Shown here in pieces: positions 1 to 6,684 of a stretch of 8,924 nt of DNA. This DNA comes from GCA-2861595 sp035525365. GTDB taxonomy: Bacteria > Actinomycetota > Acidimicrobiia > Acidimicrobiales > GCA-2861595. A program made the position numbers and the translations under genes. The DNA lies in NCBI GenBank assembly GCA_035525365.1, contig DATLEK010000039.1, forward strand, positions 1-8,924, given 5' to 3'. Numbering within the stretch: the stretch's first letter is position 1; each line of letters opens with the position of its first letter. Below the pieces are notes generated by a model. The model saw only the letters and a list, made by a program, of their open reading frames with translations, had not been told where the DNA came from and made no database searches.

Positions 1-804
1 GACCAGCCACTTCATGCGGGCCCGCAGCTTGTTGTCGCGGTTGCCGTAGTGGTCGAAGGTGCGCAGGAGGGCGTCGAGGGTGACGATGAGGTCCTCTCGG
101 GGGGTGAAGTCCTCCAGGGCCTGGGCCGGATGCGGGTTGGCACCGAGGCCGCCGGCGAAGAAGACCCGGAAGCCCGGTTCCACGCTCCCATCGGGCAACG
201 GCCGGCCAACGGCGATGACGCCGATGTCGTTGAACATCGCTTGGCCGCAGTCGGTGGCGCAGCCGGAGAAGTTGATCTTGAACTTGCGGGGCAGGCGCTG
301 GGCGTAGGGGTTGCGCAGGAAGTAGCGGAAGGCGGCCTCGGCCCAGGGGCTGATGTCAATTACTTCGAATGGGCAGGCGCCGGCCAGGTGGCAGCCCACG
401 ATGTTGCGCACGGTGTCGCCGCAGGCCTCGCGGGTGGTGAGGCCGACTGATGCCAGGTCCCGCAGCAGCTCGGGCACCCGGTCGAGCTGGACGAAGTGGA
501 CCTGGATGTTCTGGCGGGTGGTGATGTGGCCCCAACCCCGTGAGTACTTCTCCGAGACGTGGGCGAACATGTCCAGCTGCTCGGGCCGCAGCGACCCGTA
601 GGGCACCTTGATCCGCACCATCTGGTTGCGCCCGCCCTGGCGCTGGCCGTACACGCCGTTACCGAGCCGGAAGATGCGGAACCGGTCCTCGTCGAGCTCG
701 CCCTTCTCGAAGAGGGCCAGCATTCTCTCGAACTTCTCTATGTCGGCCAGGTCCGCCGGACTGATCGCCCCCGGACCCACCTCGACGTCGATCGCCTGGG
801 TCAT
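1..804 (-). CDS. Nitrite/sulfite reductase, siroheme [4Fe-4S] type (N-terminal 268 residues, 3' end off window)
   Basis: Reads from ATG at 804-802 leftward with no stop to base 1, so the C-terminal part is missing. Residues about 59-121 look like the N-terminal ferredoxin-like half-domain of the family (NQMVRIKVPYGSL, then HITTRQNIQVHF), followed by the siroheme-binding stretch ACGDTVRNIVG. Four cysteines C138, C144, C182 and C186 form C-x5-C then C-x3-C, about 37 residues apart, the ligand pattern of the siroheme-bridged [4Fe-4S] cluster; basic residues follow in LPRKFKI. The family reduces sulfite to sulfide or nitrite to ammonia by six-electron transfer, usually from ferredoxin, in the cytoplasm. 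Lying divergent to a sulfonate/nitrate-type importer supports an assimilatory role; sulfite is favoured but nitrite cannot be excluded. The Shine-Dalgarno is weak (GAGG only 2 nt from the ATG), and the message may be leaderless. Confidence 0.9.
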   Translation of the reverse strand, partial: MTQAIDVEVGPGAISPADLADIEKFERMLALFEKGELDEDRFRIFRLGNGVYGQRQGGRNQMVRIKVPYGSLRPEQLDMFAHVSEKYSRGWGHITTRQNIQVHFVQLDRVPELLRDLASVGLTTREACGDTVRNIVGCHLAGACPFEVIDISPWAEAAFRYFLRNPYAQRLPRKFKINFSGCATDCGQAMFNDIGVIAVGRPLPDGSVEPGFRVFFAGGLGANPHPAQALEDFTPREDLIVTLDALLRTFDHYGNRDNKLRARMKWLV

Positions 805-811
805 TGCCTCT

Positions 812-841
812 ACTCTACCAATTCCTGAGTAATCCGATCAA
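812..841 (-). promoter_or_regulatory. Predicted promoter of the nitrite/sulfite reductase gene
   Basis: On the minus strand a -35-like TTGATC (complement of 836-841) and a -10-like TAGAGT (complement of 812-817) are 18 bp apart. The -10 box ends 7 nt before the ATG at 804, so the predicted transcript would start at or next to the A of the start codon, a leaderless message as is common in actinobacteria. The -35 lies inside the first copy of the AATCCGATCAACT repeat. Both hexamers deviate from consensus, so this is a prediction. Confidence 0.35.
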
Positions 842-915
842 CTTTTGGAACAATCAGTTGACAGGCTGCGCTCTCGAGCCTATTCTCCATAAATCCGATC
901 AACTAAGTCAGGAAT
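821..915. promoter_or_regulatory. Composite operator: paired 13-bp direct repeats with inverted outer arms
   Basis: AATCCGATCAACT occurs exactly at 831-843 and again at 892-904. Just outside lie ATTCCTGAGT (821-830) and AGTCAGGAAT (906-915), inverted copies of each other with one mismatch. A further perfect 6-bp inverted pair, TCAACT (838-843) and AGTTGA (856-861), lies inside. One unit covers the -35/spacer of the leftward reductase promoter, the other the predicted start site of the rightward importer promoter, as expected for a repressor controlling both directions. The GGAAT half-sites loosely recall Rrf2-family (CymR/IscR-like) sites; naming the regulator is speculation, and no regulator gene is in the window. 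Confidence 0.55.
858..886 (+). promoter_or_regulatory. Predicted promoter of the ABC importer operon
   Basis: A perfect -35 hexamer TTGACA (858-863) is followed after 17 bp by TATTCT (881-886), matching TATAAT at four of six positions. The predicted start is near 893, inside the second AATCCGATCAACT repeat, leaving a leader of about 35 nt before the ATG at 928. A/T content here is much higher than in flanking coding DNA. Confidence 0.65.
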
Positions 916-927
916 CAAGAAGCCTCC

Positions 928-1986
928 ATGTTCGTCCGTTCCTACTCCACCCGCACCCTCCTGTCCGCCTTGGCCCTGCTCCTGGTCATGGTCGCCGGAG
1001 CCTGTGGTGACGACGACACCACGGCGGCTCCGGGCGGTGAGGAGGAAGCCACCACGCTGCGGCTGGGTTACTTCCCCAACCTCACCCACGCCACCGCCAT
1101 CGCCGGCGTCAAGAAGGGCATCTTCAAGGCAGCCCTGGGACGGGACGAGCTCGAGGTCTCCACGTTCAACGCCGGCCCTGCTGCGGTCGAGGCGCTGTTC
1201 TCCGACGCCCTCGACGCCACCTATATCGGGCCCAACCCGGCCATCAACGCCTTCGTGAAGTCCAAGGGCGAGGCCGTGCGCATCATCTCGGGAGCCACAT
1301 CCGGCGGGGCCGCGCTCGTCGTAAAGCCGAACATCACCGACGCCGAGCAGTTGAAGGGAAAGAGGATCGCCAGCCCCCAGCTGGGCGGGACCCAGGACGT
1401 GGCCCTGCGCCACTGGTTGAGTGAGCAGGGGCTGAAGACCCAGGTCACCGGCGGAGGAGACGTGTCGATCCTCCCCCAGGAGAACGCCCAGACCCTCGAG
1501 ACCTTCAAGCTCGGGGAGATCGACGGCGCCTGGGTGCCTGAACCCTGGGCCACCCGGCTCCGGTTGGAGGGTGGGGGCACCGTCCTGGTGGACGAGAAGA
1601 GCCTGTGGCCCGAGGGCCGTTTCGTCACCACCCACCTGATCGTGCGCACCGAGTTCCTGGAGAAGCACCCGGCCACCGTCCGGCGCCTGCTCCAGGGCCA
1701 GATCGAGGCCAACGAGTTCGTGAACGGCGACGCCGCCGGCGCCCAGAAGCTGGTCAACGACGGCATCGAGAAGATCACCACCAAGCGCCTGAAGGACGAG
1801 GTGATCCAGGAGGCCTGGAAAAGCCTCGAGTTCACCAACGACCCCGTCGCCTCGTCACTCGCCACCTCCGCGAAGCATGCCCAGAAGGTGGGGCTGCTGG
1901 AGGATCCGGACCTCGACGGGATCTACGACCTGACATTGCTCAACGAAGTGCTGAAGTCCGCAGGCCAGAAGGAGATCGCCCCATGA
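928..1986 (+). CDS. ABC importer substrate-binding lipoprotein, SsuA/NrtA/TauA-like (NMT1/THI5-like fold)
   Basis: 352 residues. Residues 1-25 form a lipoprotein signal peptide (basic start, hydrophobic run LLSALALLLVMVAGA, then C26 followed by GDDD); the lipobox is slightly relaxed (VAGAC). The mature part has the features of the periplasmic binding family for aliphatic sulfonates, nitrate or taurine: LRLGYFPNLTHA near the N-terminus, TFNAGPAAVEALFSDALDATYIG, then SGGAALVVKP and LGGTQDVALRHWL. It should sit anchored on the outer face of the membrane and deliver ligand to the permease encoded downstream. ATG 928 gives a complete signal peptide; AGGAA at 910-914 is a rather distant Shine-Dalgarno (13 nt). 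The stop overlaps the next start (ATGA). Ligand specificity is not visible; the divergent siroheme reductase makes sulfonates likely, with no SsuD-type monooxygenase in the window. Confidence 0.9.
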   Translation: MFVRSYSTRTLLSALALLLVMVAGACGDDDTTAAPGGEEEATTLRLGYFPNLTHATAIAGVKKGIFKAALGRDELEVSTFNAGPAAVEALFSDALDATYIGPNPAINAFVKSKGEAVRIISGATSGGAALVVKPNITDAEQLKGKRIASPQLGGTQDVALRHWLSEQGLKTQVTGGGDVSILPQENAQTLETFKLGEIDGAWVPEPWATRLRLEGGGTVLVDEKSLWPEGRFVTTHLIVRTEFLEKHPATVRRLLQGQIEANEFVNGDAAGAQKLVNDGIEKITTKRLKDEVIQEAWKSLEFTNDPVASSLATSAKHAQKVGLLEDPDLDGIYDLTLLNEVLKSAGQKEIAP

Positions 1987-2783
1987 CCACGCTCGTCAAC
2001 CACGACATCGTCGATTTCGAGGACGCCGGCCCGCTCGGGCCCGCGCCGGCGATTGCGCTTCGATCAGTGTCCAAGGCCTTCGGGCACGGGTCAGACGCCG
2101 TGGTGGCGCTTGACCGGGTGTCGCTCGAGGTCCGCAAGGGTGAGCTGCTGTGCGTGGTGGGCGCGTCGGGCTGCGGCAAGTCGAGCATGCTCAACCTCAT
2201 CGCCGGCCTTGACCGCCCCACCGTGGGCGAGGTCGACATCGAGGGCCGGCCCACCCTGATGTTCCAGGAGGCGGCGCTGTTCCCGTGGCTCACCGCCGGC
2301 GACAACATCGCCCTGGCCCTGCGCCTCAAGGGCGTCCCCCGCAACCAGCGCGCCGCCCGCGTCGAGGAGCTGCTGGAGCGGGTCCACCTCGGCGGCCACG
2401 GCCACCAGCGGCCCCACGAGCTGTCGGGAGGCATGCGCCAGCGGGTGGCGCTGGCCCGGGCGCTGGCGCAGGAGGCCGACGTTCTGCTGATGGACGAGCC
2501 CTTCGGCGCCCTCGACGCCATGACCCGGGACCTGCTTCACGACGAGCTGGAGCGCATCTGGGCCACCACCGGCCTCACCGTCGTGTTCGTGACCCACAAC
2601 GTCCGCGAGGCCTGCCGCCTCGGCGACCGCATCGTGCTGCTCACCAGCCGGCCCGGCCGGGTGGCGGCGGAGTTCAACGTCGACATCCCCCGCCCCCGCC
2701 GGATCGACTCGGCCGAGGTGGCCACCTTCGCCTCGGGAATAACCGACCGCCTCCGTCAAGAGGTCCGCCGTCATGGCCATTGA
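1983..2783 (+). CDS. ssuB: ABC importer ATPase, SsuB/TauB/NrtD-like
   Basis: 266 residues, the usual size for this family. All nucleotide-binding motifs are present: Walker A GASGCGKS (60-67), Q-loop Q95 in LMFQEAALFPW, signature LSGGMRQR (147-154), Walker B VLLMDEP with E172, D-loop GALDA and H-loop H205 in FVTHN. FPW after the Q-loop and RPGR in the C-terminal part are typical of the nitrate/sulfonate/taurine ATPases. It would energise import from the cytoplasmic face. The start at 1983 overlaps the binding-protein stop by 4 nt (ATGA) and has a good Shine-Dalgarno, GAAGGAG (1968-1974), 8 nt upstream. The frame stays open far upstream, but that part lies inside the preceding gene. About 20 non-conserved residues precede the ABC core. 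The symbol is a family-level assignment; the substrate is inferred. Confidence 0.9.
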   Translation: MTTLVNHDIVDFEDAGPLGPAPAIALRSVSKAFGHGSDAVVALDRVSLEVRKGELLCVVGASGCGKSSMLNLIAGLDRPTVGEVDIEGRPTLMFQEAALFPWLTAGDNIALALRLKGVPRNQRAARVEELLERVHLGGHGHQRPHELSGGMRQRVALARALAQEADVLLMDEPFGALDAMTRDLLHDELERIWATTGLTVVFVTHNVREACRLGDRIVLLTSRPGRVAAEFNVDIPRPRRIDSAEVATFASGITDRLRQEVRRHGH

Positions 2784-3657
2784 CGTCGGGATCAACCGGC
2801 ACGAGCACGAGCTCGAAGAGGAGCTGGCCGGGCTCGACGCCCTGGAGGAGGTCCTGGGGCGCCGCCCTTCCCGTCTCGCCCAACTGTGGTCGTCGCTGTG
2901 GCCGAAGCTGGCGGCAGCCGTCATCGCCCTCACCATCTGGCAGGTGGCGGTGTGGTCGAACTGGCGGCCCGAGTACGTGTTCCCCGGCCCGGCCACGGTG
3001 CTGTCGGACCTGTGGCACCTGCTCGCCACCGGGGAGTTCTGGAGGGCCGTCGGCGTCACCATGCGCCGGGCCGTCACCGGCTACGCCCTGGCTGTCCTCA
3101 TAGGCTCCGCCATCGGGCTGGCCGTGGCCCGGGTGCGCCCGCTGCGGACGGCCGTGGGATCACTGATCACCGGCCTGCAGACCATGCCTTCGATCGCCTG
3201 GTTCCCACTGGCCATCCTGTTCTTCCAGCTGAGCGAGCAGGCCATCCTGTTCGTCGTGGTCCTCGGCGCCGCTCCCTCGATCGCCAACGGGCTCATCTCG
3301 GGTGTCGACCACGTGCCGCCCCTGCTCCTGAGGTCCGGGCGCATGCTCGGGGCCCGCGGACTCACCCTGTACCGCCATGTGATCCTGCCGGCGTCACTGC
3401 CCGCCTTCGTCGCCGGCCTCAAGCAGGGCTGGGCCTTCGCCTGGCGCAGCCTCATGGCCGGCGAGCTGCTGGTGAACCTGGCCGGCAAGCCCTCCCTCGG
3501 CGCCAACCTCATCTTCGCCCGTGACGTCTCGGACGCGCCCGGGCTGATGGCCATCATGATCGTGATCCTCGTTATCGGCATCCTGGTGGACGGCCTCTTC
3601 GAGCGGGCGGACAGGGCCATCCGGAGCCGCTGGGGCCTGATCGACGCCGCCGCCTGA
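2773..3657 (+). CDS. ssuC: ABC importer permease, SsuC/TauC/NrtB-like
   Basis: 294 residues. Hydrophobic segments lie around residues 45-62, 100-120, 134-152, 155-175 and 257-276, with a shorter one near 212-230, consistent with the six-helix BPD_transp_1 permease fold. The cytoplasmic EAA loop that docks to the ATPase is seen at about 190-215 (ARGLTLYRHVILPASLP). PGPATVLSDL and LQTMPSIAWFPLAILFF are typical of sulfonate/nitrate/taurine permeases. The gene overlaps the ATPase gene by 11 nt, with AGAGG at 2759-2763 as ribosome binding site, so the two are probably coupled. A less usual trait is an acidic, probably helical N-terminal extension of about 40 residues (EHELEEELAGLDALEE) before the first membrane helix; its role is unknown. 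The stop lies inside a hairpin shared with the convergent msrA. Confidence 0.9.
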   Translation: MAIDVGINRHEHELEEELAGLDALEEVLGRRPSRLAQLWSSLWPKLAAAVIALTIWQVAVWSNWRPEYVFPGPATVLSDLWHLLATGEFWRAVGVTMRRAVTGYALAVLIGSAIGLAVARVRPLRTAVGSLITGLQTMPSIAWFPLAILFFQLSEQAILFVVVLGAAPSIANGLISGVDHVPPLLLRSGRMLGARGLTLYRHVILPASLPAFVAGLKQGWAFAWRSLMAGELLVNLAGKPSLGANLIFARDVSDAPGLMAIMIVILVIGILVDGLFERADRAIRSRWGLIDAAA

Positions 3658-3668
3658 GCGGCCGGCGC

Positions 3669-3672
<4 letters not shown>
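3654..3672. terminator. Hairpin spanning both convergent stop codons (possible bidirectional terminator)
   Basis: CTGAGCG (3654-3660) and CGCTCAG (3666-3672) are perfect inverted 7-bp arms around the loop GCCGG. The permease stop TGA (3655-3657) and the msrA stop (complement of 3669-3671) sit symmetrically in the two arms, with only 11 nt between the genes. No T-tract follows on either strand, so a classical intrinsic terminator is uncertain; it could instead act as a 3'-end stabiliser or a Rho-associated pause. Confidence 0.35.
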
Positions 3673-4325
<653 letters not shown>

Positions 4326-4397
4326 GGTCCATTCTCCTACACGAGGCCGCTTGACCATCGCGTGTCATCAGGCGCCCCGATGCGGGAGAATCCCATG

Positions 4398-4781
4398 ATG
4401 GCCATCGAGCTCAACCACACGATCGTCCCAGCTCGTCGAGGTGAGGAATCGGCTCGCTGGTTCGCCGACCTGTTCGGGATGCCCGAGCCGATCCAATTCG
4501 GCCACTTCTGGCAGGTGTCCACGGCCAACGGCGTCGATCTCGACTTCGACACCTACGGCGACGAGGGGACCTTCACCATCCAGCACTACGCGTTTCTCGT
4601 CAGCGAGGACGAGTTCGACGCCATTCTGGCCCGGGTGCGGGAAAGAGCGATGGACCACTGGGCCGATCCTGGCCGCCAGCACGCCGGCGAGATCAACCAC
4701 CGCGATGGTGGCCGCGGCGTCTACTTCCCCAGCAACGACGACCATCTCCTGGAGATCATCACCCGGCCGTACGGAGCCTGA
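4398..4781 (+). CDS. Single-domain VOC-family (glyoxalase/bleomycin-resistance fold) protein
   Basis: 127 residues with the VOC pattern: IELNHTIVPA at the N-terminus, a WFADLFGM helix, HYAFLVS at the repeat junction and GVYFPSNDDHLLEIITRPYG at the end. H7, H63 and E119 are at the positions expected for the metal-binding His/His/Glu set, so a metal-dependent enzyme is plausible; such proteins usually dimerise. The reaction cannot be read from sequence (lyase, isomerase, dioxygenase or binding protein are all possible). Two adjacent ATGs, 4395 and 4398, follow GGGAG (4384-4388); 4398 is chosen because MAIELNHT is the usual family start, but 4395 is equally possible. In-frame ATGs at 4308 and 4380 would add residues with no family resemblance. 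The next open frame looks like gene debris, so this gene seems to stand alone. Confidence 0.85.
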   Translation: MAIELNHTIVPARRGEESARWFADLFGMPEPIQFGHFWQVSTANGVDLDFDTYGDEGTFTIQHYAFLVSEDEFDAILARVRERAMDHWADPGRQHAGEINHRDGGRGVYFPSNDDHLLEIITRPYGA

Positions 4782-4795
4782 GCTCCCCAGAAGGA

Positions 4796-5245
4796 TGCGG
4801 GCTTTATGCGGCGCCGGAAGCTCGACTTCACCTCGCGGACGAGCTTTCCATGCTCTGCCTGGAAGCGGTCGAGAGCAACGTGGTCGTCTTGGAGGAGGCC
4901 ATCTACGCGGCTCTCGAGGATGAGGCGGTGGCCCGCTCGCTACGCGATCCCGGCGACTGGCCGGTAGTCGCCTGCGCCATCGCTCTGTCCGCCGCCGTGA
5001 TGCTCCGGTACGCGCCCCAGGCCCGTGACGGCGGTGACCGCTACCAGGCCGTGGTGATCGTCGATGCCACGGTTCTGGCGAGATTCGCCGGTGTCGACGC
5101 AACGGGCCGCTGCTTTCGCATCGACCAAGCCGTTATCACCCACCTCCGTGACGGCAAGGTGGCAGAGGCCTGGGAGATCGCCGACATCGCCGCCCTCAAG
5201 GCACAACTAGCCGAAGATGAGGCCACAGGTGACGGGCTGGAATGA
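4796..5245 (+). pseudogene. Chimeric gene remnant: PIN-domain fragment joined in frame to a SnoaL-like tail
   Basis: The frame is open from before 4796 to TGA at 5243-5245; the first good ATG, 4850, would give 131 residues but has no convincing ribosome binding site. From about 4802 it reads GLYAAPEARLHLADELS, continuing to RDPGDWPVVACAIALSAA. This resembles the middle and late part of a stand-alone PIN ribonuclease domain, including the conserved acidic residue in DPGDWPVVA. The N-terminal catalytic Asp (the DTN-type motif) and the final Asp-containing strand are absent. From about 5030 it changes to RFAGVDATGRCFRIDQ, then HLRDGKVAEAWEIADIAALKAQL, which resembles the C-terminal half of SnoaL-like polyketide cyclase/ester cyclase proteins. 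The join falls near 4997-5035. Neither part has a full active site, so this is probably a deletion-fusion remnant. A functional small protein from ATG 4850 is possible but less likely. Confidence 0.6.
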
Positions 5246-5278
5246 GGAGCCAGACGCCAACCGGGCGCCAATCCGGTA

Positions 5279-5304
5279 TCCTTACTTCAACGTAGAAGTA
5301 AGGA
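5279..5304. promoter_or_regulatory. 26-bp near-perfect palindrome, likely autoregulatory operator of the vapBC-type module
   Basis: TCCTTACTTC (5279-5288) and GAAGTAAGGA (5295-5304) are perfect 10-bp inverted arms. The centre, ACGT flanked by A on each side, continues the symmetry except for one A/A pair. The right arm includes the antitoxin Shine-Dalgarno GGAG (5302-5305 overlaps its end), 5 nt before the ATG. A -10-like TATCCT (5277-5282) overlaps the left arm. Binding here by the AbrB-type antitoxin or the toxin-antitoxin complex would block transcription, the usual scheme for such modules. In RNA the same arms would fold over the ribosome binding site. No clear -35 box is seen. Confidence 0.7.
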
Positions 5305-5310
5305 GAAGAA

Positions 5311-5559
5311 ATGGACACTGCGGCAAGGGTGACGTCCAAGGGCCAGGTGACCGTGCCGAAGGCGGTCCGCGATGCGCTTGGCATCAAGGAGGGCGACGAG
5401 GTCATCTTCCGGGTGGAGGGCAATCGGGCCGTGCTGGCCCGCACACCGGAGTTCCTCACTCTGGCGGGCAAGATCCGGGTTCCGGCGGCGAAGCGCAACG
5501 TCGCTTGGGATGACGTGATCCGCCGCACGAGGTCCGATCGAGCGGCAGCACGCCGTTGA
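5311..5559 (+). CDS. AbrB/MazE/SpoVT-family antitoxin (VapB-like)
   Basis: 82 residues. Residues 5-45 show the swapped-hairpin AbrB DNA-binding signature (ARVTSKGQVTVPKAVRDALG, then KEGDEVIFRVEGNRAVLA). The C-terminal half (residues 46-82, rich in Arg and Lys) would be the toxin-binding tail. The protein should neutralise the PIN toxin encoded next and repress the operon by binding the palindrome immediately upstream. ATG 5311 has a strong AAGGAG Shine-Dalgarno 5 nt away. The stop (5557-5559) is only 2 nt before the toxin ATG, so the genes are probably translated together. A longer overlapping frame beginning at 5217 is in another phase and is a shadow. Confidence 0.9.
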   Translation: MDTAARVTSKGQVTVPKAVRDALGIKEGDEVIFRVEGNRAVLARTPEFLTLAGKIRVPAAKRNVAWDDVIRRTRSDRAAARR

Positions 5560-5561
5560 GC

Positions 5562-5957
5562 ATGTTCGTGGACACCAACGTCCTTGTCCGTCATCTGACC
5601 GGTGATCCAGCCGGGATGGCGGCGCGCGCCACCGCCTTCCTCGGGAACGAAACAGAGCTGCTGCTCACCGATGTAATCACGGCGGAGACCGTGTACGTGT
5701 TGGAGTCGTTCTACGAAGCACCACGGGAACAAGTCGCGCAAGCGGTGCGGTCGCTTGTCGCTTTCGACTCGATCATCTGCGTGGACCCTGCACTGATCCT
5801 TCGGTCAATCGAGGTGTACGAGACCGAGCGGATCGATTTCGCCGAGGCATACCTCGTCGCCTGCGCCGAGAGCAGCGGTGTCGGCAAGGTGGCTTCTTTC
5901 GACCGCTCCATCGACAGGGTCGAGACGATCGAGCGGATCGAGCCGCCGCCAGTCTGA
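5562..5957 (+). CDS. PIN-domain ribonuclease toxin (VapC-like)
   Basis: 131 residues. The Mg-dependent RNase active site is recognisable: D4 in MFVDTNVLVRHL, E42 in TAETVYVLESFY, D92 with E95 in IDFAEAYLVACAE, and D114 in ASFDRSID. PIN toxins of this group cleave RNA (tRNA or rRNA in studied members) and arrest growth when the antitoxin is lost; the target here is unknown. The start is taken as ATG 5562. A TTG at 5556, overlapping the antitoxin stop as TTGA, is in frame and would add two residues; MFVDTN is the usual beginning. There is little Shine-Dalgarno, so coupling to antitoxin translation is likely. A degraded PIN fragment lies about 300 bp upstream but is of a different subfamily. Confidence 0.9.
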   Translation: MFVDTNVLVRHLTGDPAGMAARATAFLGNETELLLTDVITAETVYVLESFYEAPREQVAQAVRSLVAFDSIICVDPALILRSIEVYETERIDFAEAYLVACAESSGVGKVASFDRSIDRVETIERIEPPPV

Positions 5958-6093
5958 TGCGGAAGCGGGCTCGGCCCGGACGGCCACGACCATCAGGCGA
6001 AGAGGCGATCGAAGTCCACACCCTCAGTCAAAGGGGTCAGCGGGTTGTGTGAGGCGCGTACCGCTCGAGAAACGGCACCCGTAGCATGCGGCG

Positions 6094-6669
6094 GTGAGGT
6101 CGCCTCGTGGCAGTCGCCGGCTGTGGTGGGCAGCTCTGGTGCTGGCCGCCGCCGGGGTGCTCGGGATGGTCGCCGCCTTCTCCTCCTCATCGGAGTCTCC
6201 CGATGCGCCACCCCGTCCAACGGAATTTCCCGAGGCGAGTGGCCTCGCTCCTGCCGTCGAGCTGGCGAACGTTCGCGAGGGGGCCCCGGCGGTCTCCCTT
6301 GCCGCACTGTCCGGCACCCCGGTCGTCATGAACTTCTTCGCGGCGTGGTGCATCCCGTGTGCCACGGAGCTGCCTGCCTTCCAGGCCGTGGCCGACGAAA
6401 CCAAGGGCCGAGTCGCGTTTTTGGGCATCGACCATCAGGACAGCCGCCGGGCGGCGTTAGAGCTCATGGAAGAGACCGGCGTGACATTCCCCGCCGGCTA
6501 CGACCCGGAGGGCAAGGTGGCCCGTGCCTATGGCCTGCGGGGGATGCCCACCACGGTGTTCATATCCGCCGGCGGGCGCATCCTGGAACGGCGTAACGGA
6601 GAGATGAGCGGCGCCGAACTGCGCCAGGCCATCGACCGGCACTTCGGCCCCTCCGCGCCGACCAGCTAG
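6094..6669 (+). CDS. Membrane-anchored TlpA/ResA-like thioredoxin-fold protein
   Basis: 191 residues. Residues 10-29 form one hydrophobic segment after a basic start, giving a signal anchor or an uncleaved signal; the rest would lie outside the membrane. Residues about 30-62 are a Pro/Ser-rich linker. The thioredoxin fold then shows the redox motif WCIPC (C86, C89) in NFFAAWCIPCATELPAF, the TlpA-like FLGIDHQD strand and the cis-proline P152 in LRGMPTTVFI. Such proteins reduce or transfer disulfides extracytoplasmically, often for cytochrome c maturation or copper-site assembly, but no such partner genes are visible. The start is GTG 6094, the first start in frame that yields the anchor; no Shine-Dalgarno is seen, and TAGCAT at 6082-6087, 6 nt before it, could be a -10 box of a leaderless transcript. 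The gap of 136 bp from vapC contains nothing else recognisable. Confidence 0.88.
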   Translation: MRSPRGSRRLWWAALVLAAAGVLGMVAAFSSSSESPDAPPRPTEFPEASGLAPAVELANVREGAPAVSLAALSGTPVVMNFFAAWCIPCATELPAFQAVADETKGRVAFLGIDHQDSRRAALELMEETGVTFPAGYDPEGKVARAYGLRGMPTTVFISAGGRILERRNGEMSGAELRQAIDRHFGPSAPTS

Positions 6670-6684
6670 AACCGCACCTTCACC

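Noticed and set aside
880..1865. Two overlapping minus-strand frames of 262 and 214 codons opposite the lipoprotein gene.
   Set aside because: No domain is recognisable, and the plus strand encodes a clear lipoprotein over the same bases.
1605..1982. Upstream extension of the ATPase frame to 392 residues.
   Set aside because: The added part is Arg/Pro/Gly-rich shadow sequence inside the binding-protein gene. ATG 1983 has a good Shine-Dalgarno and an ATGA overlap.
2091..3103. Long frames on both strands (a 328-codon minus frame and a 272-codon plus frame) over the ATPase-permease junction.
   Set aside because: Compositionally biased shadows of two well-supported genes; no motifs.
4326..4358. 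Upstream ATG for msrA that would add 11 residues.
   Set aside because: The strong Shine-Dalgarno TAGGAGAA and the family's usual N-terminus both point to 4325.
4330..4391. Inverted pair ATTCTCC / GGAGAAT in the msrA-VOC intergenic region as an operator.
   Set aside because: The two arms are simply the Shine-Dalgarno regions of the two divergent genes; the similarity is expected.
5217..5513. A 98-codon plus frame overlapping the antitoxin gene.
   Set aside because: It lies in a different phase from the AbrB domain, is Arg/Gly-rich and has no recognisable domain.
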